This document shows, piece after piece, positions 29,031 to 37,319 of a stretch of 64,000 nt of DNA. The DNA is from Mycobacterium sp. ACS4331. Its GTDB lineage: Bacteria; Actinomycetota; Actinomycetes; Mycobacteriales; Mycobacteriaceae. Where the stretch lies: the NCBI RefSeq assembly GCF_001667265.1, contig NZ_LZHW01000031.1:151354-215353 (forward strand), given 5' to 3'. The notes under the pieces are model-generated. The model saw nothing but the letters and a program-made list of their open reading frames with translations. It was not told where the DNA came from and did no database searches. Made by a program: the position numbers and the translations under genes. Position 1 is the stretch's first letter, and each line of letters begins with the position of its first letter.

Positions 29031-29738
29031 TCAGTGCGTCTGCAGTCGCCCTGCGACGAAGTCGGCCGCCCGGTCCACCATCCCGTTGACGGTGTAGCTG
29101 CTGTGCGCTGCACGATCGAGGCTGCCGGGTTGGCAGACCGGGTCTGCCGGAGCGCAGAGATCGAGGGTCTTGCCCGCATACGGCGCTCCGAGCACCAACG
29201 GCGGGGATCCGCGGCGCGCGAGTTGGACCACCTCACTGGAAGGTGTGCCGAACAGGGTCACGGCCGCAACGTGTTCGGCGATCGCTGTCGGCAGCACTCC
29301 GTCGATGCCGGCGGGAAGGACGACGCCCGCCGGAACGGTGTCCGAGGTCACGTAGGCACTCACCGCAGCACCCTGGGAGTAGCCGCCCAACACGATGTCG
29401 GTGTCGGGACACCGCTCGACCAGTCGCCGGATGTGCCCGCTCGCATCGGCGACACCCTCCGCGGCGCGACCGAAATCCAGCGACGCCGGGTAGTTGACCG
29501 CATATGCCCCAACAGTCCGCTCCGGAAGTCGAGACTGCAGAGATGATGCCAACGCGTCACCGACCCGGCCGAGTCCCGACGGTTCGAATGTGCCTCTCGC
29601 GAAGACGAGTTCGACATCCGGGCACCCGTCCGGAGCGCCGGCGGCGACCGGTGGCGACGCCAACACCGGCGCTGCGAGGAAGACCATCGCGAAGGCGAAT
29701 ACGGCAGCCCATGACGAGAACCGGTGTCTGGCGGTCAT
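29031..29738 (-). CDS. secreted cutinase family protein
   Basis: 235 residues with a signal peptide (to about VLASPPVAAGA). The mature part starts with GCPDVELVFARGTFEPSGLG, has the nucleophile in VLGGYSQGA, and the Asp (DLCAPADPVCQP) and His (AAHSSY) of the catalytic triad, with paired Cys. Mycobacterial cutinase-like (CFP21/Culp) enzymes hydrolyse carboxylic esters and some lipids outside the cell. Its 3' end lies 5 bases from the convergent CDF gene. Confidence 0.9.
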   Translation of the reverse strand: MTARHRFSSWAAVFAFAMVFLAAPVLASPPVAAGAPDGCPDVELVFARGTFEPSGLGRVGDALASSLQSRLPERTVGAYAVNYPASLDFGRAAEGVADASGHIRRLVERCPDTDIVLGGYSQGAAVSAYVTSDTVPAGVVLPAGIDGVLPTAIAEHVAAVTLFGTPSSEVVQLARRGSPPLVLGAPYAGKTLDLCAPADPVCQPGSLDRAAHSSYTVNGMVDRAADFVAGRLQTH

Positions 29739-29808
29739 AGCTGCTCCTCGAATGAGCCGGTTAGCTCAGAGGCGGCCGGCTGAGATGGTGTGCTCCAGTC
29801 GTAGTCAC

Positions 29809-30062
29809 TCAACGCCGGCGGCAGTGCCGATTCTTCCCGGAGTCGATCGGGACACCGACCCACCGGCGGCTCGTACGTCCCGTGGCGCAGTGCTCAGCGG
29901 TGTTCCAGCGGGTGAGCTTGTCTGAGTTTCTCACCACCCAGACCTGGGTGATGAGCCCATCGCGAACCTCAAGTGCCGCAACGGCAATGGTGACGCGTCA
30001 CGCTGCATCCGCAGACCCGCCTGGCTGTTCACGTCGACCACAGGGCTCGACTCGGCGCTGGG
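29809..30062 (-). pseudogene. remnant of an ECF41-type sigma factor (SnoaL-like C-terminus)
   Basis: No intact gene lies in 29739-30243. On the minus strand one frame reads VVDVNSQAGLRM and then, after a frameshift near 30000, VTIAVAALEVRDGLITQVW-VVRNSDKLTRWNTAEH, ending at a stop at 29809. This is the C-terminal SnoaL-like extension of SigI/SigJ-type ECF41 sigma factors (NGQPGL ... ALEVRDGLI ... NPDKL). The sigma-2 and sigma-4 regions are gone, so it is a decayed gene. The remaining 30063-30243 has no recognisable content. Confidence 0.65.
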
Positions 30063-30243
30063 CGGACACCGCGAGTGGGCGGCAGGGTGCAGATGACCGG
30101 CAGCGAGGCCAAGGCGTTCAAACACCGGATCACCGAGTGGAGCTGTCCGCCCGTCGATGACGAGGAGGCTCCGGTGGCCGGGCGGGCGCTTCAGGCACCG
30201 GGCCCGGGTGGCGCCTCAGACCAGGCAAGTCCCGACCCGGACG

Positions 30244-30501
30244 CTAGTCCGCGTCGCGGAAATACGGTTCGACCGTGCCGCTGAGCTTGACGACCATCGG
30301 ATTTCCGCGGCGATCCCTGGCGGTGGGGACTTCAACCCGCACCCAACCCTCGGCAACGTTGTACTCGTGCACGTTGGTCTTCTCGGCGCCGTTGAAGCGA
30401 ATACCCACGCCGCGCAGAAGCGCCTCCTCGTTGTATCCGTCGCTACGCGGATCGATGGAGAGGTGATTCGGGGGAACGTCGGTGTTCTGGTCCTGGGACA
30501 T
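30244..30501 (-). CDS. DUF3297 family protein
   Basis: 85 residues, close to the family's usual ~80. It has the DUF3297 pattern: PNHLSIDPRSDGYNEEALLRG, IRFNGAEKTNV, AEGWVRVEVP and GNPMVVKLSGTVEPYF. Small, conserved, function unknown; cytoplasmic by composition. The ATG at 30501 starts the conserved part a few residues in. A hairpin GCGACC-GTGT-GGTCGC (30555-30570) lies upstream in the leader. Confidence 0.88.
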   Translation of the reverse strand: MSQDQNTDVPPNHLSIDPRSDGYNEEALLRGVGIRFNGAEKTNVHEYNVAEGWVRVEVPTARDRRGNPMVVKLSGTVEPYFRDAD

Positions 30502-30813
30502 GATCGCTTCCGTTGAATGCTGTGTACTGCTTGGCTCTGTCCCTCAGAACTTACGCGACCGTGTGGTCGCACTCGGTGAGCGCGTCCCTGGGGCGGTGTC
30601 GTCACACGCATCCCCTGGCGCCTGCGCTCCGAATCGGCGTCGTGCTCCTGAGTCAACCTGCGGCAGTCCAACCAGACGAAACGGGCGCATGTGATCGTCA
30701 GACGCCGAGCCGAGCACACCACGCCGAGATGGCAAGCTCCCTCACCGAGCCGTTCATCGGCCGCGGATTCCGCATCTGTGGCACGCTGCGAACGCCCGTA
30801 GGAGCATGAGACG
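30502..30813. other. intergenic region with a hairpin
   Basis: Divergent promoter gap between the DUF3297 gene and the GH16 gene. The only structure I see is the perfect 6-bp hairpin at 30555-30570 close to the DUF3297 start, and GGAG at 30800-30803 serving the GH16 ATG. No further gene is supported. Confidence 0.4.
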
Positions 30814-31653
30814 ATGTCCCGCTCGAGGCACGGTGCACGGTGTTGGTCATTGGCCGTTGCAGTGTCGCTCGTACTCGCCGGGTGCACCGGCACCACCGAA
30901 GACCACTGGGCCGACGAATTCGACGGGCCGGCGGGCTCATCCGCGGATCCCTCGGTATGGACCAACGACGTCGGCAATGACCAATTCGATGGTTGGGGCA
31001 ACAACGAACTGCAGTGGTACACAGCCGGTCCGGCAAACGCTGCGCTCGACGGCGAAGGAAACCTCGTCATCACGGCCAGGGACGGAACACCGGCGGGACC
31101 CTGCCACACCGTGCCGCTGTGCCCATACACCTCGGCCCGGCTCACCACGCGCCATCGGATGGAGGTGGAGTCGGGACGGGTCGAGGTCCGGGCCAAGCTG
31201 CCCACCGACGTCGGGTTGCTGCCGGCCATATGGCTGCTCGGGCCCGGTGAGTGGCCCGAGGGCGGAGAGATCGACATCGCCGAGGTCGTCGGCGGGGAGC
31301 CGACAACCATCTACGGGTCCGCTCACGGCCCCGGCTACTCGGATGACGAGGGCCCCTCAGCCTCGACGGAGTTGGCCGGCGACGCCGCCGACGATTTCCA
31401 TGTGTACGCCGTCAACAAGAGGCCGGACCGGGTCACCTGGTCGGTCGACGGCGCGGAGTACGCATCTCTGCGCCGCACGGACATCCCGGCCGACAAGCGG
31501 TGGGTGCTGGACAGGCCGATGGCGGTGGTCCTCAACCTGGCGGTCGGTGGCACCTGGCCCGGCGACCCCGACGACTCGACGTCATTTCCGGCGCGCATGC
31601 AGGTCGACTACGTGCGGGTGGCCGGGGACATCAAGCAGCCGGTCGATCACTGA
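30814..31653 (+). CDS. glycoside hydrolase family 16 lipoprotein
   Basis: 279 residues. The N-terminus has a lipobox, SLVLAGC, so Cys23 would be lipidated and the enzyme anchored outside the membrane. The catalytic GH16 signature EIDIAEV (ExDxxE, nucleophile and acid/base Glu) lies near residue 153, preceded by VEVRAKLPTDVGLLPAIWLL and followed by DFHVYAVNKRPDRVTWSVDG. GH16 enzymes cut beta-1,3(-1,4)-glucans or galactans. Length and domain are intact. Confidence 0.9.
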   Translation: MSRSRHGARCWSLAVAVSLVLAGCTGTTEDHWADEFDGPAGSSADPSVWTNDVGNDQFDGWGNNELQWYTAGPANAALDGEGNLVITARDGTPAGPCHTVPLCPYTSARLTTRHRMEVESGRVEVRAKLPTDVGLLPAIWLLGPGEWPEGGEIDIAEVVGGEPTTIYGSAHGPGYSDDEGPSASTELAGDAADDFHVYAVNKRPDRVTWSVDGAEYASLRRTDIPADKRWVLDRPMAVVLNLAVGGTWPGDPDDSTSFPARMQVDYVRVAGDIKQPVDH

Positions 31654-31848
31654 GCCTGAATCACCGACAGCATGGCGAAGTCTGCGAAACGTGTCCTTGG
31701 GCTGGTCGGTGGTGTTCGGCGTCGCTAGAAGCAGAGATTGAGATTCGAGGCAGCCCCACTCGGATCACGCCGTCGGCAGGGACATACCGGGGGTGGAGCG
31801 CAAACAAACCTGTCGCGCCAAGTGGTGGCAACGCCCTACCGTGCTGGT

Positions 31849-32340
31849 GTGGCTCCGACACCTCTGACCATCCGTCCCTTGACCGGCCCAGCGGAGTTTC
31901 CAGCACTCATCGAAATCTGGCGCGGAGCGGTCGAAGCGACGCACGACTTCCTCGACGAGGCAGACCGTCAGGCGATCGAGGTGGGTATGCGCGACGAGTA
32001 CCTGCATGCCGTCACTGTGTCAGTGGCTGACTCCGGCGCGGGCCCAGTCGGGTTCTCCGGAGTCGCGGGCCAGAAACTGGAGATGCTGTTCATTGCCGAA
32101 TCCGCCCGCGGAACCGGCATCGGGACCACACTGCTGCGACACGCGATCAGCGAGTTCGACGTCTCCAAGGTCGACGTCAACGAACAAAACACTCAGGCGC
32201 TGGGTTTCTACGAGCACCACGGATTCGTCGTGGTCGGGCGGAGCGAGACCGACGATGCCGGTCGGCCGTACCCGATCCTGCATCTCAGCAGGCAGGGATA
32301 TTTGCCGTCGGAGATTCGAACTCGCATCGGCGTGGTTTGA
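31849..32340 (+). CDS. GNAT family N-acetyltransferase
   Basis: 163 residues from the GTG at 31849; GTG at 31825 is an alternative. TIRPLTGPAEFPALIEIWRGAVEATHDFLDEADR, then LEMLFIAESARGTGIGTTLLRHAI (acetyl-CoA pyrophosphate loop R-G-x-G-x-G/A) and NEQNTQALGFYEHHGF are GNAT motifs like YjaB/ElaA. No ribosome-binding site precedes 31849, but TACCGT lies just upstream, so the transcript may be leaderless. Substrate unknown. An 18-codon ORF at 31672-31728 (MAKSAKRVLGL) is too short to judge. Confidence 0.8.
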   Translation: MAPTPLTIRPLTGPAEFPALIEIWRGAVEATHDFLDEADRQAIEVGMRDEYLHAVTVSVADSGAGPVGFSGVAGQKLEMLFIAESARGTGIGTTLLRHAISEFDVSKVDVNEQNTQALGFYEHHGFVVVGRSETDDAGRPYPILHLSRQGYLPSEIRTRIGVV

Positions 32341-32398
32341 CCTCTTGTTTGAAGGTGTCGGCTGACCGGACTACACGCCGGTGTCGGTGAACGCGCTG

Positions 32399-32860
32399 TC
32401 AGTCGAACGTCGAGTTGATGCGCTGGATGAGCTTCTCAAAGTTGTCGAGTGTGGCCTCCCCGAGACCGTCGAGCACCGCCGGATCTCGCAGCAACTGTTC
32501 CGCCGGTCGGTAGTGGTCGAACTTCCCCCCGACGCACCTTCTCAAGCCGGTGGATGATCCGGTCGCCGTGCGGCAGGTCGCCCTCGGCGACCGTCGTGCC
32601 GAACGCTGCGTTATACCGACTCAGGTACTCGTCCACGGCGAAGATCCTCGACATCAGCATGCTTGCGGCTGATGATCTCGCCGACCTGGATCAGGCGGCT
32701 TTCCCGGGATGCGGACGGCGGCGAGCGCGGCTTCCAGCTTCCCCGCGCCTTCGGTCCCGGAGTCGATTAGCACGGTGACGTCGAGCGCTCGCCCGATCAG
32801 CGCGACGAAGGCTGGGATGTTGGAGGCACCGCCGGCCGGGAGCACCCTCACGGGTGGACC
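32399..32860 (-). pseudogene. broken OLD-family nuclease (TOPRIM part)
   Basis: The minus strand encodes pieces of one protein in shifting frames: VRVLPAGGASNIPAFVALIG, VTVLIDSGTEGAGKLEAAL (TOPRIM D-x-G pattern), SRLIQVGEIISRKHAD, IFAVDEYLSRYNAAFGTTVA and the C-terminal FDHYRPAEQLLRDPAVLD to a stop at 32399. At least two frameshifts (near 32700 and 32645, probably another near 32530) separate them. This is the C-terminal half of an ABC-ATPase/TOPRIM OLD-family nuclease; the ATPase half is missing. It marks the left part of the decayed island. Confidence 0.7.
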
Positions 32861-33032
32861 GCGGCGGCGATCTCGGCGCGGGTGCTCGGGTTGGCGATGG
32901 CGTACTGGACCTTCGAGCAGTGATGAGTCATGCCCGTGATCATGTGGCTGACACCGGCAAGATGATGTGCGGGCCGCGTTCATGCAGGCCGCGACGCCGG
33001 GTACCTGGCAGCTCCGCTCACTGAGGCTGCCG

Positions 33033-34022
33033 TTAGTTCCGGTTGAGGCCGTGTTCACGGGTCATCAGTGCCTTCTTATAGTGCGACTCGGCCTTGTCGA
33101 CTTCCGATGGCGATGTGCTGGGTCCGAACACCCGGAGGATGCTGAACACGAAGTGCCGGGCATGGTCGGTTTTGCCGCCGCCGGCCCCGATGCTGACCTT
33201 GGCGAGGTCCCGGAGTGCGCGGTTGCCGCCGTGGCCGTCCTGGGCGTAGGACCGCCAGCGTTGCAGAATCCGTTCTGCACCATCGGCCTTTCCGACGTAC
33301 TGCTTGCCGTTCGATGCGTCGGTGATTAGGTAGATGCCCTGCACCTGCGATAGGGCTACCTGCCATGCCTCGTAGCGACGGTCCGACACCATCTCGAGGA
33401 GTTCGTGGAAGGTGAGCAGCACGTTGTCGAATCCGGGGAACGGCACCCTGTCGCGGTCGGCGATCTCAAGAACAGGCATGTGCGCGGCGTTGGTCGCCCG
33501 CCGGTGCCAGGTACGCGGAGTGTCCCACTCGATGACGAGCCGGTTCACAAGCGGTTTCAGGATGTCGCTTCGGCGCAGATCGAAGTAGCGGACTTCTGCT
33601 GTACGCTCGGCGACGATCTCGCCACGATTCTCGAACGCACCCCAGAGCCGCGACCGCTTCTTGCCGTCAGCGACCAATACCACCCAATAGCGCTCAGGGT
33701 CGGCGGGGAACTGGCGGGGTGAGGCGCCCTGAAACCGTGTGTACTCGCGGACTTTCTCCTCGGTCAGATCGTCGGGCCCCCGCAAACCCAGGGCTTCACC
33801 GGTGTTGAAGCTGTGCCGGATCACGCGGATATCGTCGAGCCCAATGGGCGGATCGTGCTCGGCGCCGATTGCGGCGAGCACGTGACCGAGGGTCAGGAAG
33901 GCACCTGCGCCTGGGGAATCAACCTCTGTGCGATCGGGCTCGTCCACGCGGGTGAGACTACGGCCGCAGGCACAGTGCATGCCGATAAACCGCGGAACCG
34001 ATCTGGGCTCCGCTGCGTCCAA
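33033..34022 (-). CDS. GIY-YIG nuclease family protein
   Basis: Up to 329 residues; internal starts near 33885 (VLAAIGAEHDPP) are plausible. The C-terminal third has the GIY-YIG signature as GIYLITDASNGKQYVGKADG, followed by RWRSYAQDGHGGNRAL with the catalytic Arg and Gly-Gly-Asn context. The N-terminal 200 residues have no recognised domain (SRLWGAFENRGEI, LVIEWDTPRTWHR). Proteins of this build occur in accessory regions of actinobacteria; a DNA-cutting role is inferred from the GIY-YIG part only. Confidence 0.7.
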   Translation of the reverse strand: MDAAEPRSVPRFIGMHCACGRSLTRVDEPDRTEVDSPGAGAFLTLGHVLAAIGAEHDPPIGLDDIRVIRHSFNTGEALGLRGPDDLTEEKVREYTRFQGASPRQFPADPERYWVVLVADGKKRSRLWGAFENRGEIVAERTAEVRYFDLRRSDILKPLVNRLVIEWDTPRTWHRRATNAAHMPVLEIADRDRVPFPGFDNVLLTFHELLEMVSDRRYEAWQVALSQVQGIYLITDASNGKQYVGKADGAERILQRWRSYAQDGHGGNRALRDLAKVSIGAGGGKTDHARHFVFSILRVFGPSTSPSEVDKAESHYKKALMTREHGLNRN

Positions 34023-34301
34023 TTCAGAACAGCCGCCGACGATCTAAACGACCCGCCCGTCTTACCGCCGGCAGTGCAGTCGCACCTCGAACAGGAGCTG
34101 GCGTGGGGGCGACTGCTGCGCGCTACGGCAGATCCCTGGCAATGAAGTTACCGGCGGAATTGCGGGGGCAAACACACCGATTCCGACCGTCGTGTAACAG
34201 CTCTACCGATGGGTGGAGACAAGATCGCTGTGGTAACACTCGAATCCAACAGCACGTAAGCATGACGTCGGCGCCAGCAGTCACGCTAGGGATGGGGAAC
34301 C

Positions 34302-35040
34302 ATGGGATTCGCGAAGAACGCCATGATGGCAGCCGATGAGGACGGCTACTGGCCGTCGGACAAGTCGATATGTCCAGCACACCTCAATGACTCGTACCTG
34401 CGGGCACTTGTAGAGCGCAACCTCGACGAGGAAACCTGTTCGTACTGCGGCGCGTCTAGCGATGGGTCCGAAGAACCTGTAGCTGCGTCACTCGACATTG
34501 TGCTATCGGCATTCATCAGCGCAGCCTCCCGCTTCTACGAACGGGCCGACGGTCCGATCGAGTTCGACGGCGAAACGATGGTCAAGACCTGCGATGCAGA
34601 CGACGTCCTCGATGACCTGATGCCACCAGGCGACGGCTATGTCGATGAGATCCGCGGCGACATGGCGAAAGCGATGCGCGACACCCTCTGGCTACCAGCG
34701 AACTGGGCCCGCCTCGCTCCGGATGAGGTTCGACCCCGCGCAGCTTGACCGCTTCTTCATGACGCGGTTCCTGCGACGCTTCGTCGCAGATGTCATCAAG
34801 CCAGTCGAGCTGGATGCTCGAGAACACATCGAATATGTCCCTACGCAGGTGTTCACGGAGTACATCCGACAGTCGTTCCCCGGACGGCTGGACGGGATGA
34901 TCTTCCCGAGTGCGCAAGGGGCAGGTTCCAACGTCGTTCTGTTCTACGACAACGAGTTCGTGAAGGACGAAGGGAAGGCGAACGACTACACGCGGTTGGT
35001 CCTGGTGTCAGGCTCGGCCGAGAAGCACACCATCGCATGA
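34302..35040 (+). pseudogene. decayed HEPN/RES-domain protein
   Basis: Frame one (34302-34748, GGGGAACC before the ATG) encodes MGFAKNAMMAADEDGYWPSD, then a zinc-like CPAHLND ... CSYCG, the HEPN/RES N-terminal domain. It then runs out of frame. The next frame continues FDPAQLDRFFMTRFLRRF, HIEYVPTQVFTEYIRQSF and PSAQGAGSNVVLFYDN, the C-terminal part of a RES domain, to a stop at 35040. About 100 central residues are missing, so there was an internal deletion plus a frameshift. RES proteins are NAD-degrading toxins in known toxin-antitoxin systems; this copy is unlikely to work. Confidence 0.7.
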
Positions 35041-35051
35041 GAAGCTGAGTG

Positions 35052-35299
35052 CCCTGCAGGGCGTCGAGGTACGCATCCGCCGCCTCTCGCAAGGTGACAC
35101 CTCTGGGTGTCGCCTGCACTCCGCGACTGCGGTCTACGCGCTCACCCTTGCACGCGTCGATCGCGTCCTGCAGCCACGTGAACCGGCGCCGCTGTTGCTG
35201 CCGCTTTCCGTCGGCCCTGCCAGTCTCGATGCGGACCTCGTAGCGGGCCGCCCCGCTGGACAGCTCGACGACCTTCACGTAGGCGGGGATGCGCGCCAT
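35052..35299 (-). pseudogene. truncated phage-type tyrosine integrase (N-terminus)
   Basis: From the ATG at 35299: MARIPAYVKVVELSSGAARY and TWLQDAIDACKGERVDRSRG, VTLREAADAYLDAL. This is the arm-binding and SAM-like N-terminus of phage integrases, about 80 residues. The frame then runs into the end of the RES remnant, so the catalytic domain with R-H-R-Y is gone. It starts 122 bases left of the tRNA-Pro repeat and points away from it, the usual place of an integrase beside its attachment site. Confidence 0.7.
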
Positions 35300-35382
35300 G
35301 ACGGTGACGGTGCACGGCGATACCGACGTTGAGTGTCACCTCGTGTCATCAGGCTCGAATCGGAGCGTCTCCGGAGACGAGA

Positions 35383-35414
35383 AAACCCCTTCCGATGCTG
35401 TTCGGAAGGGGTTT
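35383..35414. terminator. strong hairpin terminator
   Basis: Perfect 13-bp inverted repeat AAACCCCTTCCGA / TCGGAAGGGGTTT around TGCTGT, ending in T on either strand. It lies just downstream (minus strand) of the partial tRNA-Pro copy and is probably the original tRNA-Pro terminator, now separated from the gene by the island. Confidence 0.75.
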
Positions 35415-35420
35415 CGCTAT

Positions 35421-35463
35421 GTCGGGCTGACAGGATTTGAACCTGCGATCACTTGCCCCCCAG
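35421..35463 (-). repeat. att repeat (left copy of tRNA-Pro 3' half)
   Basis: Matches 38685-38727 at 41 of 43 bases, from the anticodon loop through the T-arm and acceptor 3' strand. Sequence beyond it is unrelated, so this is a partial copy made by site-specific integration. Confidence 0.85.
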
Positions 35464-35762
35464 ACTAAAAGGCGGTATGCGTAAGCATCCACCACAGTCG
35501 ATTTTTTGCGTTGTGGCGCAGAGGTTTAGGTTGCGTGCAGACGGTCACGGACGAACGCGGAAAACCGTGTTTAAGTCGACGCAATGGCGGTATGAATGGC
35601 GGTACGACCGCACTTTGTTTCCCACGTGCCCGAGTCGCGGTCGGCACGATGGTCAAGACAGCACACACCAAAGGCACACGCACCATGCCAAGTGACCTGA
35701 GAAAGACCGTGTCCGCTGTTAACGTTGATACCACGCTGAATTCAAATTCTTGAGGGGGACCT
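35464..35762. other. island sequence without a supported gene
   Basis: Several short overlapping frames, none with a recognisable protein or ribosome-binding site. GAGGGGGA at 35753-35760 serves the GTG at 35763. Confidence 0.4.
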
Positions 35763-35879
35763 GTGGGTAAACACGACGACCGTTGGGCCGACGGCTCCGA
35801 GGCAGGTGGATCCAGCAAGGCGCGAACTCGGAGACGAAAGCCAGGATCGCAGTGGGACCCAGTCAAGATGTCCGCATAG
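35763..35879 (+). other. 38-codon ORF in frame with the next gene, ended by TAG
   Basis: GTG at 35763 with GAGGGGGA just upstream. It encodes VGKHDDRWADGSEAGGSSKA... rich in Arg/Lys, and stops at TAG 35877-35879. The same frame is then open without any stop to 36698, so this is probably the true N-terminus of the following gene, cut off by an amber codon. Confidence 0.6.
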
Positions 35880-36101
35880 GGGGAGCAGCACAACGCGGAC
35901 TGGGCCCGAAAGTTTGCCGAGGAAACAGACCGAATAAGGAAGCAGATAGAGCGAGATCGGAACCCTCTTCGTCGTAAAGTCCGACTGTTAGCCCAGGCTA
36001 TAATTGCTGGCGCCGCATTCAGAATCCCATCTCGTTTCAGACGTCTTTGGCGTCGAACCTCTGAGGGTGAGAGTGCCGCGTTAATCGGGACCGGCCCCCG
36101 G

Positions 36102-36698
36102 TTGGTTGACGCGGAGACAGACGCTGATGCGGGTCCGGCCTACTTCTATATAGATTCAGATGATGCAGCCCTGGTCATGGGCTTCTACCAGCAGGTCAGC
36201 GGCCTTCTCGACAGTTTGAGCCTCAGCCATCGGATCGAGAAGGTCGAGCGAGGATCGGTCTTCGGGTCCATTAAGACTTGGTTCAAGAGGCCTGCAAATA
36301 AAGAAAAGATTGCCGAAAAACTGAACGAGGCTCTCGCGGTGATAGAGCAATACGGCAAGTCGCACGTGAGTACGTCAATTGCACATGTGGACAACACCAT
36401 CGCGCAAACCTTGCTGACGATCTCTCAATCGGCGGGAGACAACGACTATGCGGTCTGTCTGCACGGGGTTATCTCGTACAGAGTCACTCTTCCGAACGGA
36501 AGTAAGCGACAGGTCTCTCGTCGCATTACGGCGCGCGAAGCAGCCATTCTCGACAGTCGGCCGGGATTGCTCGATAATCCTCAAGGCTTACTCGGAGCGC
36601 TCAACGAGATCATCGATCTAGAAGACAATATGGCTGCACGTGAACTCATTGAGCGTCCCGACCGGGAGCCTGACACCGGCACGGACGCCGGATCATGA
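36102..36698 (+). CDS. island protein of unknown function (amber-interrupted upstream)
   Basis: 198 residues from a TTG at 36102 that has no clear ribosome-binding site. Upstream the frame stays open back to the TAG at 35877 and encodes plausible protein (NADWARKFAEETDRIRKQIE, then LLAQAIIAGAAFRIPSRFRR). With the part before the TAG it would be one ~311-residue protein. Visible features are an acidic stretch (VDAETDADAG), SIKTWFKRPANKEKIAEKLN and a beta-rich middle (YAVCLHGVISYRVTLPNGSK). No family is recognised. GC content is lower than in the flanks, fitting recent transfer. Whether it is a working gene or a pseudogene is open. Confidence 0.5.
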   Translation: MVDAETDADAGPAYFYIDSDDAALVMGFYQQVSGLLDSLSLSHRIEKVERGSVFGSIKTWFKRPANKEKIAEKLNEALAVIEQYGKSHVSTSIAHVDNTIAQTLLTISQSAGDNDYAVCLHGVISYRVTLPNGSKRQVSRRITAREAAILDSRPGLLDNPQGLLGALNEIIDLEDNMAARELIERPDREPDTGTDAGS

Positions 36699-36938
36699 GA
36701 GGTCGCTAGGCGTAACTGGGTTTTGTTCGCGACGGGACTCTAGCGAGCCCCTCGCGAAGAAGCGGCACGGCAGCAATCGCCGTGGCCGAATCCGGAGTAA
36801 CGTCTCCGCGACCGTGCTGGACGTATGTGAGCGGTCCCGTACCGCTACCGCTGCCGCCGGCTTCGGCCGGTCTGGTCGCAGAGGCGGGCGCCGGTCGATC
36901 GCCGAACACTCTTGCCAGCCGCCGCGGGCATCTGGCTC
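36699..36938. other. island sequence left of the IS element, no supported gene
   Basis: 240 bases with one Pro/Ala-rich frame and no start, family or ribosome-binding site I can support. Confidence 0.35.
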
Positions 36939-37010
36939 ACGGGTCTGCTGCACGAATAGGTGACATCCGAGTTGGCTTGCCCAGCGTGGGCAGGCCGGAA
37001 GGATGTCCTC

Positions 37011-37319
37011 ATGGCAAGGCCCTATCCCCGTGAGTTCCGCGACGACGTCGTGCGGGTCGCTCGCAACCGCGATGACGGTGTGACCATCGAGCAGATCGCC
37101 ACCGATTTCGGGGTCCACCCGGTGACGCTGCACAAGTGGATGCGCCAGGCCGACATCGATGAGGGCGCCACGCCCGGCAAGAGCACCACCGAGTCCGCTG
37201 AGCTACGTGAGGCGCGGCGTCGGATCAAGCTGTTGGAGCAGGAGAACGAGGTGCTGCGCCGGGCCACGGCCCATCTGTCGCAGACCAACCTTCCGGGAAA
37301 AGGCTCTACCCGCTCGTAA
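37011..37319 (+). CDS. IS3-family transposase OrfA
   Basis: 102 residues. MARPYPREFRDDVVRVARN, the HTH TIEQIATDFGVHPVTLHKWM and a C-terminal leucine zipper (ARRRIKLLEQENEVLRRATA) are typical OrfA parts that bind the inverted repeats. A G GGA AAA slippery heptamer at 37295-37301, eight codons before the stop, would shift ribosomes -1 into OrfB (KRLYPLVTELAADG), producing the OrfAB transposase. Confidence 0.9.
   Translation: MARPYPREFRDDVVRVARNRDDGVTIEQIATDFGVHPVTLHKWMRQADIDEGATPGKSTTESAELREARRRIKLLEQENEVLRRATAHLSQTNLPGKGSTRS

Noticed and set aside
30063..30243. Plus-strand frame with MTGSEAKAFKHRITEWSC
   Set aside because: No family, no ribosome-binding site, and the region borders a decayed gene; not enough to call a gene.
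34046..34145. Possible C-terminus of a small plus-strand protein (PPVLPPAVQSHLEQELAW)
   Set aside because: No start or upstream domain; lies opposite the 5' end of the GIY-YIG gene.
36782..37033. Pro/Ala-rich plus-strand ORF left of and into the IS element
   Set aside because: Crosses the IS inverted repeat and has no supporting start or homology.
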